Shown: positions 1 to 8,969, counted from the first letter of the stretch. The stretch: DNA of 59,608 nucleotides from D2472 sp964444385 (GCA_964444385.1 CAYUHD010000002.1:1-59608); one strand, 5' to 3'. Numbers and translations: made by a program. Notes: generated from the letters alone by a model not told the origin.

Positions 1-910
1 AGGCCATTGTCTTCTCGGGATTGCCAATGTCCTCCGCGTCAACCAGTCGAGGCTCTTTGTCTTCGTAATATCCCCATTCAAGCATCCCCCCATGGAGCCT
101 GCCTGTATCCCTGACATATGCTGAATTACCTTGATCTCGAAGCAGTGGATAGACGAGAAAATCCTCCGCTCCTTGGGCTTGGGGGAGTGGACCAAAAAAT
201 AATAAAGGGTGTTCTACTGGGGAGAGTGGGACTGGAACGCCAGCCATCCCCCCTATTAAAGGTCCCCAGATTCCAGATGCAATTACAACTCTGTCGGTTT
301 TGATTGTTCCTTTATCCGTTTTTACTCCAGTAACACATCCATTTTCAATTTCAAAGCCTACAGCTGGTGTGTCAGTGTATGTAGTCAGAGCACCTTTCTC
401 TTTGGCACTTTCTACGGCAAAGCTCACCACATCCTGTGAGCGGGGAACTACTAAACCGGCATCTGGATCCCACATGGCGCCGCGTATTGATTCTTCATCT
501 AATAAAGGAAATTTTTCTTTGGCCTCGGAGGCGGAAATTAGGCTGATATTAGTTCCAAAGGCTTTACCTGATGCGACCTTTCGCTTGAGTTCCTCCCAAC
601 GTGCGTCGTCGTCTTTGCGACAGATTTCTAGACCTCCTTTTTTTAGGAAGAAGCCATTGTCTTCGTAAAACTTTCTGCTAAAGGCGGTCGTCCAACAACC
701 CAGTTTGTCATGAGTTGTGTTGTAGACAAAATCCGATGCGTGTGCGGTGGATGCTATATCTGAAGGAATTATAGTAGATTTTTCTAACCCTACTATGTTT
801 TTTTGACCAAGTTCTGTAAGCCAGTATGCGAGCATTGATCCGACGATGCCACCGACGCCAACTATGACAACTTCTGCATCTATAGGGAATTTAGAGGCTT
901 GTTTTTCCAT
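1..910 (-). CDS. FAD-dependent oxidoreductase, dimethylglycine/sarcosine dehydrogenase-like (3' end outside window)
   Basis: The frame is open from an ATG at 908-910 to the left edge, giving 303 residues of N-terminal part. A Rossmann FAD motif (GVGGIVGSMLAYWL, about residues 18-31) starts the protein. A STAHASDFV segment around His57 sits where dimethylglycine and sarcosine dehydrogenases carry the histidine that holds FAD covalently. Family members oxidise N-methyl amino acids and often continue with a folate-binding GcvT-like half. That half would lie outside the window, so it cannot be checked. Hand counts of nine 60-base rows give about 47% GC, against about 36% in three rows counted elsewhere, which hints at recent transfer. 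It is divergent from the reductase at 1095. The substrate is not proven. Confidence 0.75.
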   Translation of the reverse strand, partial: MEKQASKFPIDAEVVIVGVGGIVGSMLAYWLTELGQKNIVGLEKSTIIPSDIASTAHASDFVYNTTHDKLGCWTTAFSRKFYEDNGFFLKKGGLEICRKDDDARWEELKRKVASGKAFGTNISLISASEAKEKFPLLDEESIRGAMWDPDAGLVVPRSQDVVSFAVESAKEKGALTTYTDTPAVGFEIENGCVTGVKTDKGTIKTDRVVIASGIWGPLIGGMAGVPVPLSPVEHPLLFFGPLPQAQGAEDFLVYPLLRDQGNSAYVRDTGRLHGGMLEWGYYEDKEPRLVDAEDIGNPEKTMA

Positions 911-923
911 TGACAGTTTCCCA

Positions 924-959
924 TATCACCAATAATATTTTTATAAACTTTTGGTGATA
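924..959. repeat. 9-bp inverted repeat upstream of the FAD oxidoreductase
   Basis: Arms TATCACCAA (924-932) and TTGGTGATA (951-959) are perfect reverse complements with an 18-base spacer. The element sits 14-49 bases upstream of the minus-strand start at 910, in the AT-rich divergent region 911-1094. It could be an operator or a leader hairpin. Arms of this length with a long spacer are also expected by chance in a window this size, so the functional reading is weak. Nothing else recognisable is seen in the gap. Confidence 0.35.
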
Positions 960-1094
960 ATAATCCTTGTCGATATAACTGTCCAATAATTTTTTTTATA
1001 TATTTTATATAAGTCTAATCGCAAGAATTTTTATAATTTACTTCAAACTTTATACACTTTATTATTTAGTTCTCTGCAACTTAATAACTAACTA

Positions 1095-2282
1095 ATGCAA
1101 AAAGATATTGATATTATTATTTACGGAGCCACAGGCTTTACAGGGCAGCTTTGTGTTAAATATTTTCAGTCATTAAATACGAAGGTTAGGTGGGTGATTG
1201 GTGGAAGAAATCTAGAAAAACTTCAAAAAGTTGCTGAAGAAAATCAAGCACAAGTTGAGATCTTAATAGCTGATTCAGATGATGAGCAGGCATTAGATAA
1301 TTTAACTTCTAGAGCGAAGGTTATTTTATCTACCGCTGGACCTTTTCATAGATATGGCTCCAAACTAGTTGCATCATGCATTAAGAACAGCACTCATTAT
1401 GTAGATATTACAGGTGAAAACTTTTGGGTTAAGAGTTTAATAGAGAAGCATCATGCTGATGCATCAAGAAAAGGCATTAGAATAATTCCTTCTTGCGGAT
1501 TTGATTCAATTCCTTCTGATTTAGGAGCCTTCTTTGCAGCAAAAAGCTTAGCTAAATCCATCAAAAGAATTGAATCATTTCATTCATATCAAGGCGGCGC
1601 ATCTGGCGGAACTCTTGAGACAATGTTTTCTATGGGGGAGCTAGATCTTGGAGATGATCTCACGGATCCGTTTTTGCTTAACCCAAAAGATTCTTATTCT
1701 GATGAACAAAAGAAAAAAAGTAGTGACAGGGTTGGTCTTGCAAAGAAAACTGAAATTAATGCTTGGTCAGGGCCTTTTATTATGGCTATTGCAAATACAA
1801 GAGTAGTTAGGAGAACAGAAGCTTTGTTAGCATTAAGACAAGAATCTTATGGTTCTAACTTCACATATCAAGAGCATGCTTTTCATAAGAGTTGGTTCAG
1901 TGCAGCCAAATCACTTGTTCTTACTGGAATATCTGTCTTAATACTTTTATCTCCATTGAAGAGATTGGTAAAACCTTTTTTACCCAAGCCAGGAGAAGGA
2001 CCCTCAGAGGAAGTTCAAGAGAATGGATGGTTTGATTGCAAGTTCATTGTTGAAACAGAAGATGGTTTGAAATCAGTTTTCAATATGAATGGCAAAGGAG
2101 ATCCAGGCTATAAAGTAACTTCAAAGTTAGTCTCAGAATGTGCGCTATGTTTAGTTGAGGATGCAGAGAGTCTTCCTGGTGGTTTAGAATATGGTGGAGT
2201 TTTAACTTCAGCTTCTGGTTTGGGGCATTCACTGATATCCAGACTAAGTAAAGTTGGGATTAATTTTGGAGGACCGGTTTAA
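1095..2282 (+). CDS. Saccharopine dehydrogenase-like NAD(P)-binding reductase (trans-acting enoyl reductase family)
   Basis: 395 residues. The N-terminus has the nucleotide-binding motif GATGFTG at residues 11-17. The phrase CGFDSIPSDLG at about 134-144 is characteristic of the trans-acting enoyl reductase branch of the saccharopine dehydrogenase-like family. Known members of that branch reduce lipid-linked double bonds, for example in mycobacterial phenolic lipids; most bacterial homologues are uncharacterised. A hydrophobic stretch near residues 275-290 (LVLTGISVLILL) may anchor it to the membrane. No good Shine-Dalgarno sequence precedes the ATG. It is followed after 49 bases by an acyl-CoA ligase on the same strand, so a role in acyl-chain reduction is a reasonable inference. 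True saccharopine dehydrogenase activity is unlikely. Confidence 0.75.
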   Translation: MQKDIDIIIYGATGFTGQLCVKYFQSLNTKVRWVIGGRNLEKLQKVAEENQAQVEILIADSDDEQALDNLTSRAKVILSTAGPFHRYGSKLVASCIKNSTHYVDITGENFWVKSLIEKHHADASRKGIRIIPSCGFDSIPSDLGAFFAAKSLAKSIKRIESFHSYQGGASGGTLETMFSMGELDLGDDLTDPFLLNPKDSYSDEQKKKSSDRVGLAKKTEINAWSGPFIMAIANTRVVRRTEALLALRQESYGSNFTYQEHAFHKSWFSAAKSLVLTGISVLILLSPLKRLVKPFLPKPGEGPSEEVQENGWFDCKFIVETEDGLKSVFNMNGKGDPGYKVTSKLVSECALCLVEDAESLPGGLEYGGVLTSASGLGHSLISRLSKVGINFGGPV

Positions 2283-2331
2283 ATTTTTGCTAGAAAGTTA
2301 AAATTAGGAATTACAAACTGAAATAATTAAA

Positions 2332-4017
2332 ATGATATTAAGTAATAAAAATAGGATTCAAGATTTTACTAATCGGGGTTGGTGGGGCAATGACACCCTT
2401 TATTCTTTATTTCAAGATGCATTTTCTTCATGTGCAGATAAAGAGGCCCTTGTTGATCCGGAAAATCGATTAAACATTACAGGAGACTCTCCAAAAAGAT
2501 TAACCTACCATGAGATTAATGAAACAGTTGAGCGATATGCAAGTATTTTCTATGAGCAGGGCTTAAGAAAAGACGACATTGTAATTATCCAACTTCCAAA
2601 TGTTGTTGAATTACCCATGGTATATCTAGGATTATCAAAACTTGGGATTATATCTTCTCCCATTCCAATGCAATATGGAGCGTATGAAATTACCAGTATT
2701 ATTGCTGAGATAGATCCTAAGGCTTTTATAAGCATTCAAACTTTTAATGGCAATGCTCATGCTGAACAATTTTCTTCTATTTTTGCAAGTGGCGAGTTTA
2801 AATTTTCTTTGGGTGAGATTAATGATTTTATCAATCTTTATGATTGCAATCCTTCGATTGATTCATATCAAAGTCAACAATCCTATGCAAAAGATAATCC
2901 CATCACCGCAAATGATATTTTTACTATCTGCTGGACTTCAGGGACAACCGGAACACCAAAAGGTGTTCCTCGAAGCCATAACCTTTGGTTGCCTATGGCG
3001 AAAGCAGCTGCTTTCGTATCCGAGACTGAGAAGGGAGATACATTACTTAACCCTTTTCCAATGATCAATATGGCGAGCATTGGGGGATTTTTATTTAATT
3101 GGTTGCTATGTAAAGGAAAGCTTGTTCAGCATCATCCTTTTGATCTTAATGTTTTTTTGGCTCAAATTTCTAATGAAGAAGTTAAATATACCATTGCGCC
3201 TCCTGCAATTATGAACATGCTTTTAAATAATCCAGCTATCCTTGATCAGCAGGATTTAACTAGCTTGAGAAGCATAGGTTGTGGCGGGGCTCCATTATCA
3301 GAGTGGATGGTTGAGTCTTTTCAGAATAAATATAATTTAACTGTTCAAAATATTTTTGGATCCAATGAAGGCGCAACACTCCTAAGTTCCCGTAACGAAA
3401 TTGAAGATCCACATTTAAGAGCTAAGTATTTTCCTCGTTTTGGTGTAGAAGGCCTTGATTGGAGTAATCCAGTTTCAAAATTAGTAAAAACAAAATTGGT
3501 TAGTGTTGAAACTAATGAAGAAATTAATGAGCCCAATCAACCAGGAGAGCTTCTGATCTCTGGTGCCACAGTGTTTGATGGCTACTGGAATGCTCCTGAA
3601 GCAAACTCAGAGGTATTTGACAAGGATGGCTTCTTCAAGACCGGCGATTTATTTGAGATTTCTCCAGAGGCCACCAAAAAGAAATATTATAAATTTTGCG
3701 GAAGATGCAAAGATCTTATTATCCGAGGGGGAATGAATATTTCTCCTGAAGAGCTGGATAATCTTCTTAGTTCACATCCAAAAATGTTGGAGGTTGCTGT
3801 GACTGGCTACGATGATGAAATTTTAGGTGAAAAAGTAGGGGTTGTAGCAGTAGTCGCAGAAGGTGAAACTGTGTCTTTAGAAGAGATTATAGATTTCCTT
3901 AAAGATAAACAAATTGCAAAATACAAAATGCCTGAGAATTTAAGGGTTATAGATGTATTGCCAAAGAATCCTGTGGGTAAAGTTTTAAGACGTGAACTAA
4001 AAGATTTATTTAATTAG
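2332..4017 (+). CDS. AMP-dependent acyl-CoA synthetase/ligase
   Basis: 561 residues, the usual length for the ANL superfamily. Seen in order: the phosphate-binding loop WTSGTTGTPKGV at 201-212, the TGDL aspartate motif, the hinge region GRCKDLIIRGGMNISPEE, and the C-terminal PKNPVGKVLRREL with the adenylation lysine at K550. These enzymes activate a carboxylic acid to an acyl-AMP and then to a CoA thioester. The N-terminus resembles aryl-acid or medium-chain ligases, but the substrate cannot be read from sequence. It lies between a lipid-type reductase and, on the opposite strand, a thiolase. The stop shares the bases TTAG at 4014-4017 with the stop of that thiolase. Confidence 0.88.
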   Translation: MILSNKNRIQDFTNRGWWGNDTLYSLFQDAFSSCADKEALVDPENRLNITGDSPKRLTYHEINETVERYASIFYEQGLRKDDIVIIQLPNVVELPMVYLGLSKLGIISSPIPMQYGAYEITSIIAEIDPKAFISIQTFNGNAHAEQFSSIFASGEFKFSLGEINDFINLYDCNPSIDSYQSQQSYAKDNPITANDIFTICWTSGTTGTPKGVPRSHNLWLPMAKAAAFVSETEKGDTLLNPFPMINMASIGGFLFNWLLCKGKLVQHHPFDLNVFLAQISNEEVKYTIAPPAIMNMLLNNPAILDQQDLTSLRSIGCGGAPLSEWMVESFQNKYNLTVQNIFGSNEGATLLSSRNEIEDPHLRAKYFPRFGVEGLDWSNPVSKLVKTKLVSVETNEEINEPNQPGELLISGATVFDGYWNAPEANSEVFDKDGFFKTGDLFEISPEATKKKYYKFCGRCKDLIIRGGMNISPEELDNLLSSHPKMLEVAVTGYDDEILGEKVGVVAVVAEGETVSLEEIIDFLKDKQIAKYKMPENLRVIDVLPKNPVGKVLRRELKDLFN

Positions 4018-5249
4018 AAAGTTCCAACTACAAAACTAACAACTGTTGTGGCGCTGCCGCCGATATTAAGAGTTGAAATATTCTTTGCATTTTCAATTTG
4101 ATAGTCACCAGCACTATCAGTGCACTGTTTATAGCAATCAAGTAGCATCCTGACACCAGTAGCACCAACCGGATGCCCTAAACCAATTAGACCGCCACTT
4201 GCATTGATTGGAATTTTCCCGCCAATCTCTATTTCGCCAGATTCTATTGCCTTCCAGCTCTCACCAGGCTTTGTAATGCCGAAATGATCAATAGCCATAT
4301 ATTCAGTTGATGTAAAGCAGTCATGAGTCTCGATACCATCGATATCAGCCACACCTTGCATCTGAGCCCTTGTAAAAGCATCATCTATAGCTTTTTTTAC
4401 ATGCGGAAAGACATAATCTTTATTCTGACTAAAATCGATTTTTTCTTGATATGTAATAGGACCTGTTTGATGGCCCCAACCTTTAATATAAGGAATTGAA
4501 TCAATATCTATTGATCTTGCTTCTGCGTACTCTTTAGCTTTTTTCTCACTTGCGAGGAAGATAATAGCTGCGCCATCAGTTACCTGACCACAATCCATTT
4601 TTCTAGTTCTTCCTTCAATGACTGGATTTGCATTATCAGATCTGGTGAAAGTATCTGATTCAAAAGTCCATCTCCTGGTTTGAGAGTTTGGATTTTTTTT
4701 AGCATTCCCAAAGTTTATTTCTGAAATTTTTGAGAGATGATCTTCATTGATGCCATATCTTTTGTCATATTCATTGGTAAGCTCACTGAACATATAAGGC
4801 CAAGGGTATTGAACACCTTGGCATTCAAAACCAGATCGCATGGCAGGACCCCCAATATTTTGAGCTGCCTGTTCTCCTGGAACATTTCTCATCTGTTCGA
4901 TTCCCATAACTGCAGCAAGCTCGTATCTTCCACATTCAATCTCAGCACAGGCTGCTAGAGTTGCAATGCTGCCTGAGGCACAGGCTGCTTCATGTCTTGA
5001 AGATGGGAGCCCAAAAAAGTCAGGATGTGAAGAAACAAAAAATCCACCTAAATGACCTTGGTTGCAAAATAATTCTGCAGTGAAATTGCCAACATGCGCA
5101 ACATCAATATCTTTCGGCTCTAAATCTACAATGTTTAACCCCTTAGAGATTGTATCTTTGAAAACATCCAAGAGATCTAATTCATTTCTATACCAATTCT
5201 GAGCAAAGTCAGATTGATAGCCTCCTAATATGTATACATGTTCTTGCAT
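4014..5249 (-). CDS. SCP-2-type thiolase (acetyl-CoA acetyltransferase family)
   Basis: 411 residues. The nucleophilic cysteine is C90 in AACASGS. The HDCF motif (H309-F312) and GHP (H359) mark the SCP-2/SCP-x thiolase branch, in which the HDCF cysteine (C311) serves as the second catalytic cysteine. The C-terminus therefore lacks the CxGGG box of ordinary thiolases and reads LNIGGS. Such enzymes cleave branched or steroid-side-chain 3-ketoacyl-CoAs in known systems, and often need a partner DUF35 OB-fold protein, which I do not see here. The gene is convergent with the acyl-CoA ligase and divergent from the flavoprotein gene at 5353. ATG at 5249 is the only sensible start; there is no strong Shine-Dalgarno sequence. 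Confidence 0.88.
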   Translation of the reverse strand: MQEHVYILGGYQSDFAQNWYRNELDLLDVFKDTISKGLNIVDLEPKDIDVAHVGNFTAELFCNQGHLGGFFVSSHPDFFGLPSSRHEAACASGSIATLAACAEIECGRYELAAVMGIEQMRNVPGEQAAQNIGGPAMRSGFECQGVQYPWPYMFSELTNEYDKRYGINEDHLSKISEINFGNAKKNPNSQTRRWTFESDTFTRSDNANPVIEGRTRKMDCGQVTDGAAIIFLASEKKAKEYAEARSIDIDSIPYIKGWGHQTGPITYQEKIDFSQNKDYVFPHVKKAIDDAFTRAQMQGVADIDGIETHDCFTSTEYMAIDHFGITKPGESWKAIESGEIEIGGKIPINASGGLIGLGHPVGATGVRMLLDCYKQCTDSAGDYQIENAKNISTLNIGGSATTVVSFVVGTF

Positions 5250-5352
5250 AATTTAATTATATGCATGATTGCACTACATTCAAAAGAAAAACCTTAGCGA
5301 GTAAAAATATAAAAGTTGTACTAAACTTAAAAAAAGATTTTTTAATCATTGT

Positions 5353-6255
5353 ATGCAAAAAAATAATTTAATTAATCAATTGAGATTGCCAGTAATTGTT
5401 GCCCCGATGTTTTTGGTCTCTAGCCCAGACTTAGTTATTGCAAGCAGTAATTCTGGTTTAATCGGATCATTCCCTGGGCCAAATGCTAGAACAGCTGAAG
5501 AGCTTGAAACTTGGATGCAGAAAATTAATAGCTCTACATCAAATCCCTGGGCATTTAACATGATTACCCATAAGACTTATGATAGGTTTAAGGAAGAATT
5601 AGAGTTAATAAAAGAGTTTCAACCTGTAATTGTGATAACTGCATTAGGCAGTCCAGAGAAAGTGATCGAAACAGTGCATAGTTACGGAGGTAAAGTTATA
5701 GCTGATGTAAATAGCATTGATTTTGCTCGACGCTGTGCTGAGATGAATGTTGATGGAATGGCACTCATCTGTCACGGGGCAGGAGGCCACACTGGTAACC
5801 TTTCTCCATTTTCATTTACCTCTTACGTAAGAGAGTTTTTTGATGGGATGATTGTTTTAGCGGGGTCAATTTCTACTGGCAAACATATCAGAGCTGCGCA
5901 ACTGTTAAGTGCCGATCTTTGTTATATGGGAACAAGGTTTATTTCAGCAAAAGAGAGCAATGCAGTTGATGAATATAAATCTATGATTATTAAATCAAAT
6001 TACAATGATCTGAGAATGACAAATCATTTTACTGGAGCGCAAGCTTATTATATGAAGGATAGTATTATTAAAAATAACTTAGATCCTGATAATTTGGGTT
6101 CAAATTCAGGTGGTTTTAATGTTTCAGCCTCCCAAGATAAGATCAAGGCTTGGAAGGATATCTGGTCAGCTGGGCAAGGTGTTGGTTTAATTAAAAAAAT
6201 AGAAAGCGTAGAATCTATAGTTCAAGAGCTTGAACATGAGTTCTTGGAGGGGTAG
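5353..6255 (+). CDS. Nitronate monooxygenase-like FMN enzyme (2-nitropropane dioxygenase family)
   Basis: 300 residues of TIM-barrel type. Seen: LPVIVAPMF near the N-terminus, AGGHTG with H146 where class I nitronate monooxygenases have their catalytic histidine, and the FMN-phosphate region GSISTGKHIRAAQLL followed by YMGTRF at 191-196. The family oxidises alkyl nitronates, but it also includes flavin enoyl reductases, and many members in catabolic clusters have unknown roles. It begins a run of three plus-strand genes (flavoprotein, carotenoid oxygenase, thiolase) with gaps of 3 and 4 bases, so they are probably one transcript. That context argues for a role in lipid or isoprenoid breakdown rather than nitronate detoxification, but this is inference. 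Confidence 0.78.
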   Translation: MQKNNLINQLRLPVIVAPMFLVSSPDLVIASSNSGLIGSFPGPNARTAEELETWMQKINSSTSNPWAFNMITHKTYDRFKEELELIKEFQPVIVITALGSPEKVIETVHSYGGKVIADVNSIDFARRCAEMNVDGMALICHGAGGHTGNLSPFSFTSYVREFFDGMIVLAGSISTGKHIRAAQLLSADLCYMGTRFISAKESNAVDEYKSMIIKSNYNDLRMTNHFTGAQAYYMKDSIIKNNLDPDNLGSNSGGFNVSASQDKIKAWKDIWSAGQGVGLIKKIESVESIVQELEHEFLEG

Positions 6256-6258
6256 AAC

Positions 6259-7716
6259 ATGGAAATTAAAAAAACAAATACTATTAAATCGACAATCAAA
6301 ACGCATGATCATCCTTACCTTAAAGATGCCTGGATTCCAAACTATGATGAGTTTGAGGTCATGGATTTGCAGGCTATGGGCGATATCCCAAAGGACATTG
6401 AAGGGGCCTACTTTAGAAATACAGAAAACCAAGTCCATGAACCGATAGGGCGCTTTCATCCTTTTGACGGAGATGGAATGATCCACTCAATTAATTTTGA
6501 TAATGGAAAAGCAAACTACGTAAATAAATTTGTTCGAACTGAAGGATTTTTAGTCGAACAAGAGATGGAAAAATCAATGTGGGCTGGCCTCATGGAAAGG
6601 ACTGGCTCTTCTTTGCTTCCAGGCTGGGGAGCACAAGGCGGAATTAAGGATTCCTCCTCAACTGACATAACTGTACATGGAGGAGAGGCGCTTTCAACTT
6701 TTTATCAATGTGGAGAAGGGTATCAGTTAGATCCATATACATTAGAAACCCTAAATAAAGCATCATGGGTGCCTGCAGGAGGCTTATCTGCTCACCCAAA
6801 AGTTGATCTTGCAACAGGCGAACTGATGTTTTTTAATTATTCAAAACAAGCTCCATTTCTAAATTATGGCGTAGTTGATAAAAACCAAAATCTTAAACAT
6901 TTTATTCCTGTAGAACTGCCCGGCCCAAGGCTTCCTCATGATATGGCTTTTAGCAAAAACTATTCTATTATTAATGACTTGCCTCTTTTTTGGGATCAGG
7001 AGTTGCTTAAGAGGGGAATCCATGCAACAAAACTTCATGATTTACCCTCAAGATTTGCAGTAATTCCAAGGTATGGAAATCCAAAAGATATTCAATGGTT
7101 TGAAGCTGATCCAACATATGTGCTTCATTGGAATAATGCATATGAGGCGGGTGATGAATTGATTTTAGAAGGATATTTTCAAGAACACCCATGGCCAGAA
7201 AATTATGTAGATGCTCCTCCAGGCCTAGAGCGCATGATGGCATTTTTAGATTTCTCTCTATTAAAACCAAGGTTGCACAGGTGGAAATTTAACTTAAAAA
7301 CAGGAGCAGCAACTGAAGAAGATATTTGTAATGAAACAATAGAGTTTGGAGTTATTAATCAGCATGTTGCTGGTATTAAGCATCGATTTACTTACAGCAT
7401 GATCCCAACCAAGGGACATTTTACTTTTGACGGAATTACTAAACACGATCATCAAAATAATTCTTTAAGTAAATATGTGTCTCCTGATCATATTTTTATT
7501 AGTGAAGTAAGTTTTGCACCAAAATCAGGCTCAGTTGATGAGGATGATGGATATCTAATAACAATTAGTAATGACGTGTCTGAAAAAAGTTCTTCCTGTT
7601 TATTGTTTGATGCTCGAAATATTGAGCAAGGACCTGTTTGCGAAATACCTTTACCACATCATATTTGTTCCGGCACCCATGCTACTTGGGCTCAAAAAAA
7701 CGATCTAAAAAAGTAA
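6259..7716 (+). CDS. Carotenoid cleavage oxygenase family protein (RPE65/lignostilbene dioxygenase type)
   Basis: 485 residues, normal for the family. The four histidines that bind the single Fe(II) are visible at H179 (SAHPK), H227 (LPHDM), H290 (VLHWNN) and H474 (SGTHATW), with family-like spacing. FEGD-type acidic residues near GRFHPFDGDGMIH are also present. Family members split an olefinic double bond of carotenoids, apocarotenoids or stilbenes with oxygen. There is no signal peptide, so it acts in the cytoplasm. A clear GGAGG at 6247-6251 supports the ATG at 6259. It is sandwiched between a flavoprotein and a thiolase in one apparent operon, so the product aldehyde or ketone may be fed into acyl-CoA chemistry. 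The substrate is unknown. Confidence 0.9.
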   Translation: MEIKKTNTIKSTIKTHDHPYLKDAWIPNYDEFEVMDLQAMGDIPKDIEGAYFRNTENQVHEPIGRFHPFDGDGMIHSINFDNGKANYVNKFVRTEGFLVEQEMEKSMWAGLMERTGSSLLPGWGAQGGIKDSSSTDITVHGGEALSTFYQCGEGYQLDPYTLETLNKASWVPAGGLSAHPKVDLATGELMFFNYSKQAPFLNYGVVDKNQNLKHFIPVELPGPRLPHDMAFSKNYSIINDLPLFWDQELLKRGIHATKLHDLPSRFAVIPRYGNPKDIQWFEADPTYVLHWNNAYEAGDELILEGYFQEHPWPENYVDAPPGLERMMAFLDFSLLKPRLHRWKFNLKTGAATEEDICNETIEFGVINQHVAGIKHRFTYSMIPTKGHFTFDGITKHDHQNNSLSKYVSPDHIFISEVSFAPKSGSVDEDDGYLITISNDVSEKSSSCLLFDARNIEQGPVCEIPLPHHICSGTHATWAQKNDLKK

Positions 7717-7720
7717 ATCT

Positions 7721-8920
7721 ATGAATCCTGTTTACATTGTTGATTCAATTAGAACACCTAGAGCTCGAGCCAATAAAAAAGGCGGGCTTAATAAGCTTAA
7801 TCCATATGAATTATTGGATGTTTTGTATAAGGATATTGAGCAGAAAAATTTTTTAAATTTAAATTCTATTGATGAGGTGATATTAGGTTGCGTAACTCAA
7901 CATGGCGAGCAAGCTGGTAATATTGCTAAAAGTTCAGCTTTGTTCTCTGGGTATCCTGATTCAATATCAGGCCTTACTGTAAATAGGTTTTGTTCTTCAA
8001 GTTTGGATGCTATTAATTTTGGGCATTTAAAAATTCAATCTCAGCAAGCTGATAATGTAATTGCTGGAGGGGTGGAAATGATGTCTAGGGTGCCCATGCT
8101 CTCAGATGAAGCAGCAATTTGGAATGATATTGCATTGGCAGCTCAAGCAAAGATTTTTCTAATGGGAAGTGGAGCTGATCTGATAGCCAGCCTTTTCAAT
8201 ATTTCTAGAGATGATGTAGATATGCAAGCATTAAAGTCCCAGCAAAGAGCTGCAAATGCGCAAAAAAATAATCACTTTAAATCTATCATCCCAGTATTAA
8301 ATCAGAATAAATCAATTCGTTGTGTTGAGGATGAATGCATAAGGCCAGACACAACTATTGAAAGCTTATCCTCATTGGATCCAAGTTTTAAAAAATTAGG
8401 AGAGCAGGGCGTAGATCAAGCCCAGTTAAATTTTTTTCCTGATCTGAAAGAAATTTTACATGTACACACTGCAGGTAATTCTCCTGCAATGGCAGATGCG
8501 GCATCTATAACATTGCTCTCAAATAAAAAAATTCAGGAAAATGGGCAAAAGGCTCGAGCAAAGATTATTTCTGTTGCCACCGTAAATGATGATCCTTTGT
8601 TAGTTTTATCAGGCTGTATGTTAGCTACTCAAAAAATACTTGTACAAAATAATTTTCAAGTTTCTGATGTAGATTTATTTGAGATACATGAGGCCTTTGC
8701 CTCGACAATGATTCATTGCCAGCAAGATTTAAACTTAGATGATGAAAAATTAAACGTTAATGGTGGCTGCATTGCTCTTGGTCATCCTATGGGAGCAACT
8801 GGTTCCATCATGATGTCGACACTTATTGATGAGCTAGAAAGACAAGATCTAACAACTGGCATTGTTGCCACCAGCGGTGCAGCTGGAGCTGGAACAGCTA
8901 TATTAATTGAGAGGATATAA
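7721..8920 (+). CDS. Thiolase (acetyl-CoA C-acyltransferase family) with an altered C-terminal catalytic box
   Basis: 399 residues of the degradative thiolase fold. C91 in NRFCSSS is the nucleophile, H323 lies in HEAFAST and H355 in GHPMGATGS. The usual second cysteine, in a box such as TMCIGGG or TACAAGG, is absent. The matching segment reads ATSGAAGAG, with S385 in its place. The enzyme still should bind CoA substrates, but its acid/base chemistry may be changed, so condensation, thiolysis or another acyl transfer are all possible. It is the last gene of the operon with the flavoprotein and carotenoid oxygenase, starting 4 bases after the latter, and ends at a terminator shared with the TonB receptor gene. 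Confidence 0.87.
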   Translation: MNPVYIVDSIRTPRARANKKGGLNKLNPYELLDVLYKDIEQKNFLNLNSIDEVILGCVTQHGEQAGNIAKSSALFSGYPDSISGLTVNRFCSSSLDAINFGHLKIQSQQADNVIAGGVEMMSRVPMLSDEAAIWNDIALAAQAKIFLMGSGADLIASLFNISRDDVDMQALKSQQRAANAQKNNHFKSIIPVLNQNKSIRCVEDECIRPDTTIESLSSLDPSFKKLGEQGVDQAQLNFFPDLKEILHVHTAGNSPAMADAASITLLSNKKIQENGQKARAKIISVATVNDDPLLVLSGCMLATQKILVQNNFQVSDVDLFEIHEAFASTMIHCQQDLNLDDEKLNVNGGCIALGHPMGATGSIMMSTLIDELERQDLTTGIVATSGAAGAGTAILIERI

Positions 8921-8948
8921 AAAAGCCCCACTATAAAAGCAGGGCTTT
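8916..8948 (-). terminator. Rho-independent terminator of the TonB receptor gene (possibly bidirectional)
   Basis: AAAGCCC at 8922-8928 pairs with GGGCTTT at 8942-8948 across a 13-base loop. Read on the minus strand the stem is followed by a run of T (complement of the A run at 8918-8924), as expected for the receptor gene ending at 8970. On the plus strand the T run is short, so it may stop the thiolase transcript less well. Confidence 0.75.
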
Positions 8949-8969
8949 CAAGATCTTTATTTAACCAGA

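Noticed and set aside
118..668. Two plus-strand reading frames (61 and 122 codons)
   Set aside because: They are antisense to the FAD oxidoreductase, whose minus-strand frame has a clear nucleotide-binding motif; the plus-strand translations show no family features.
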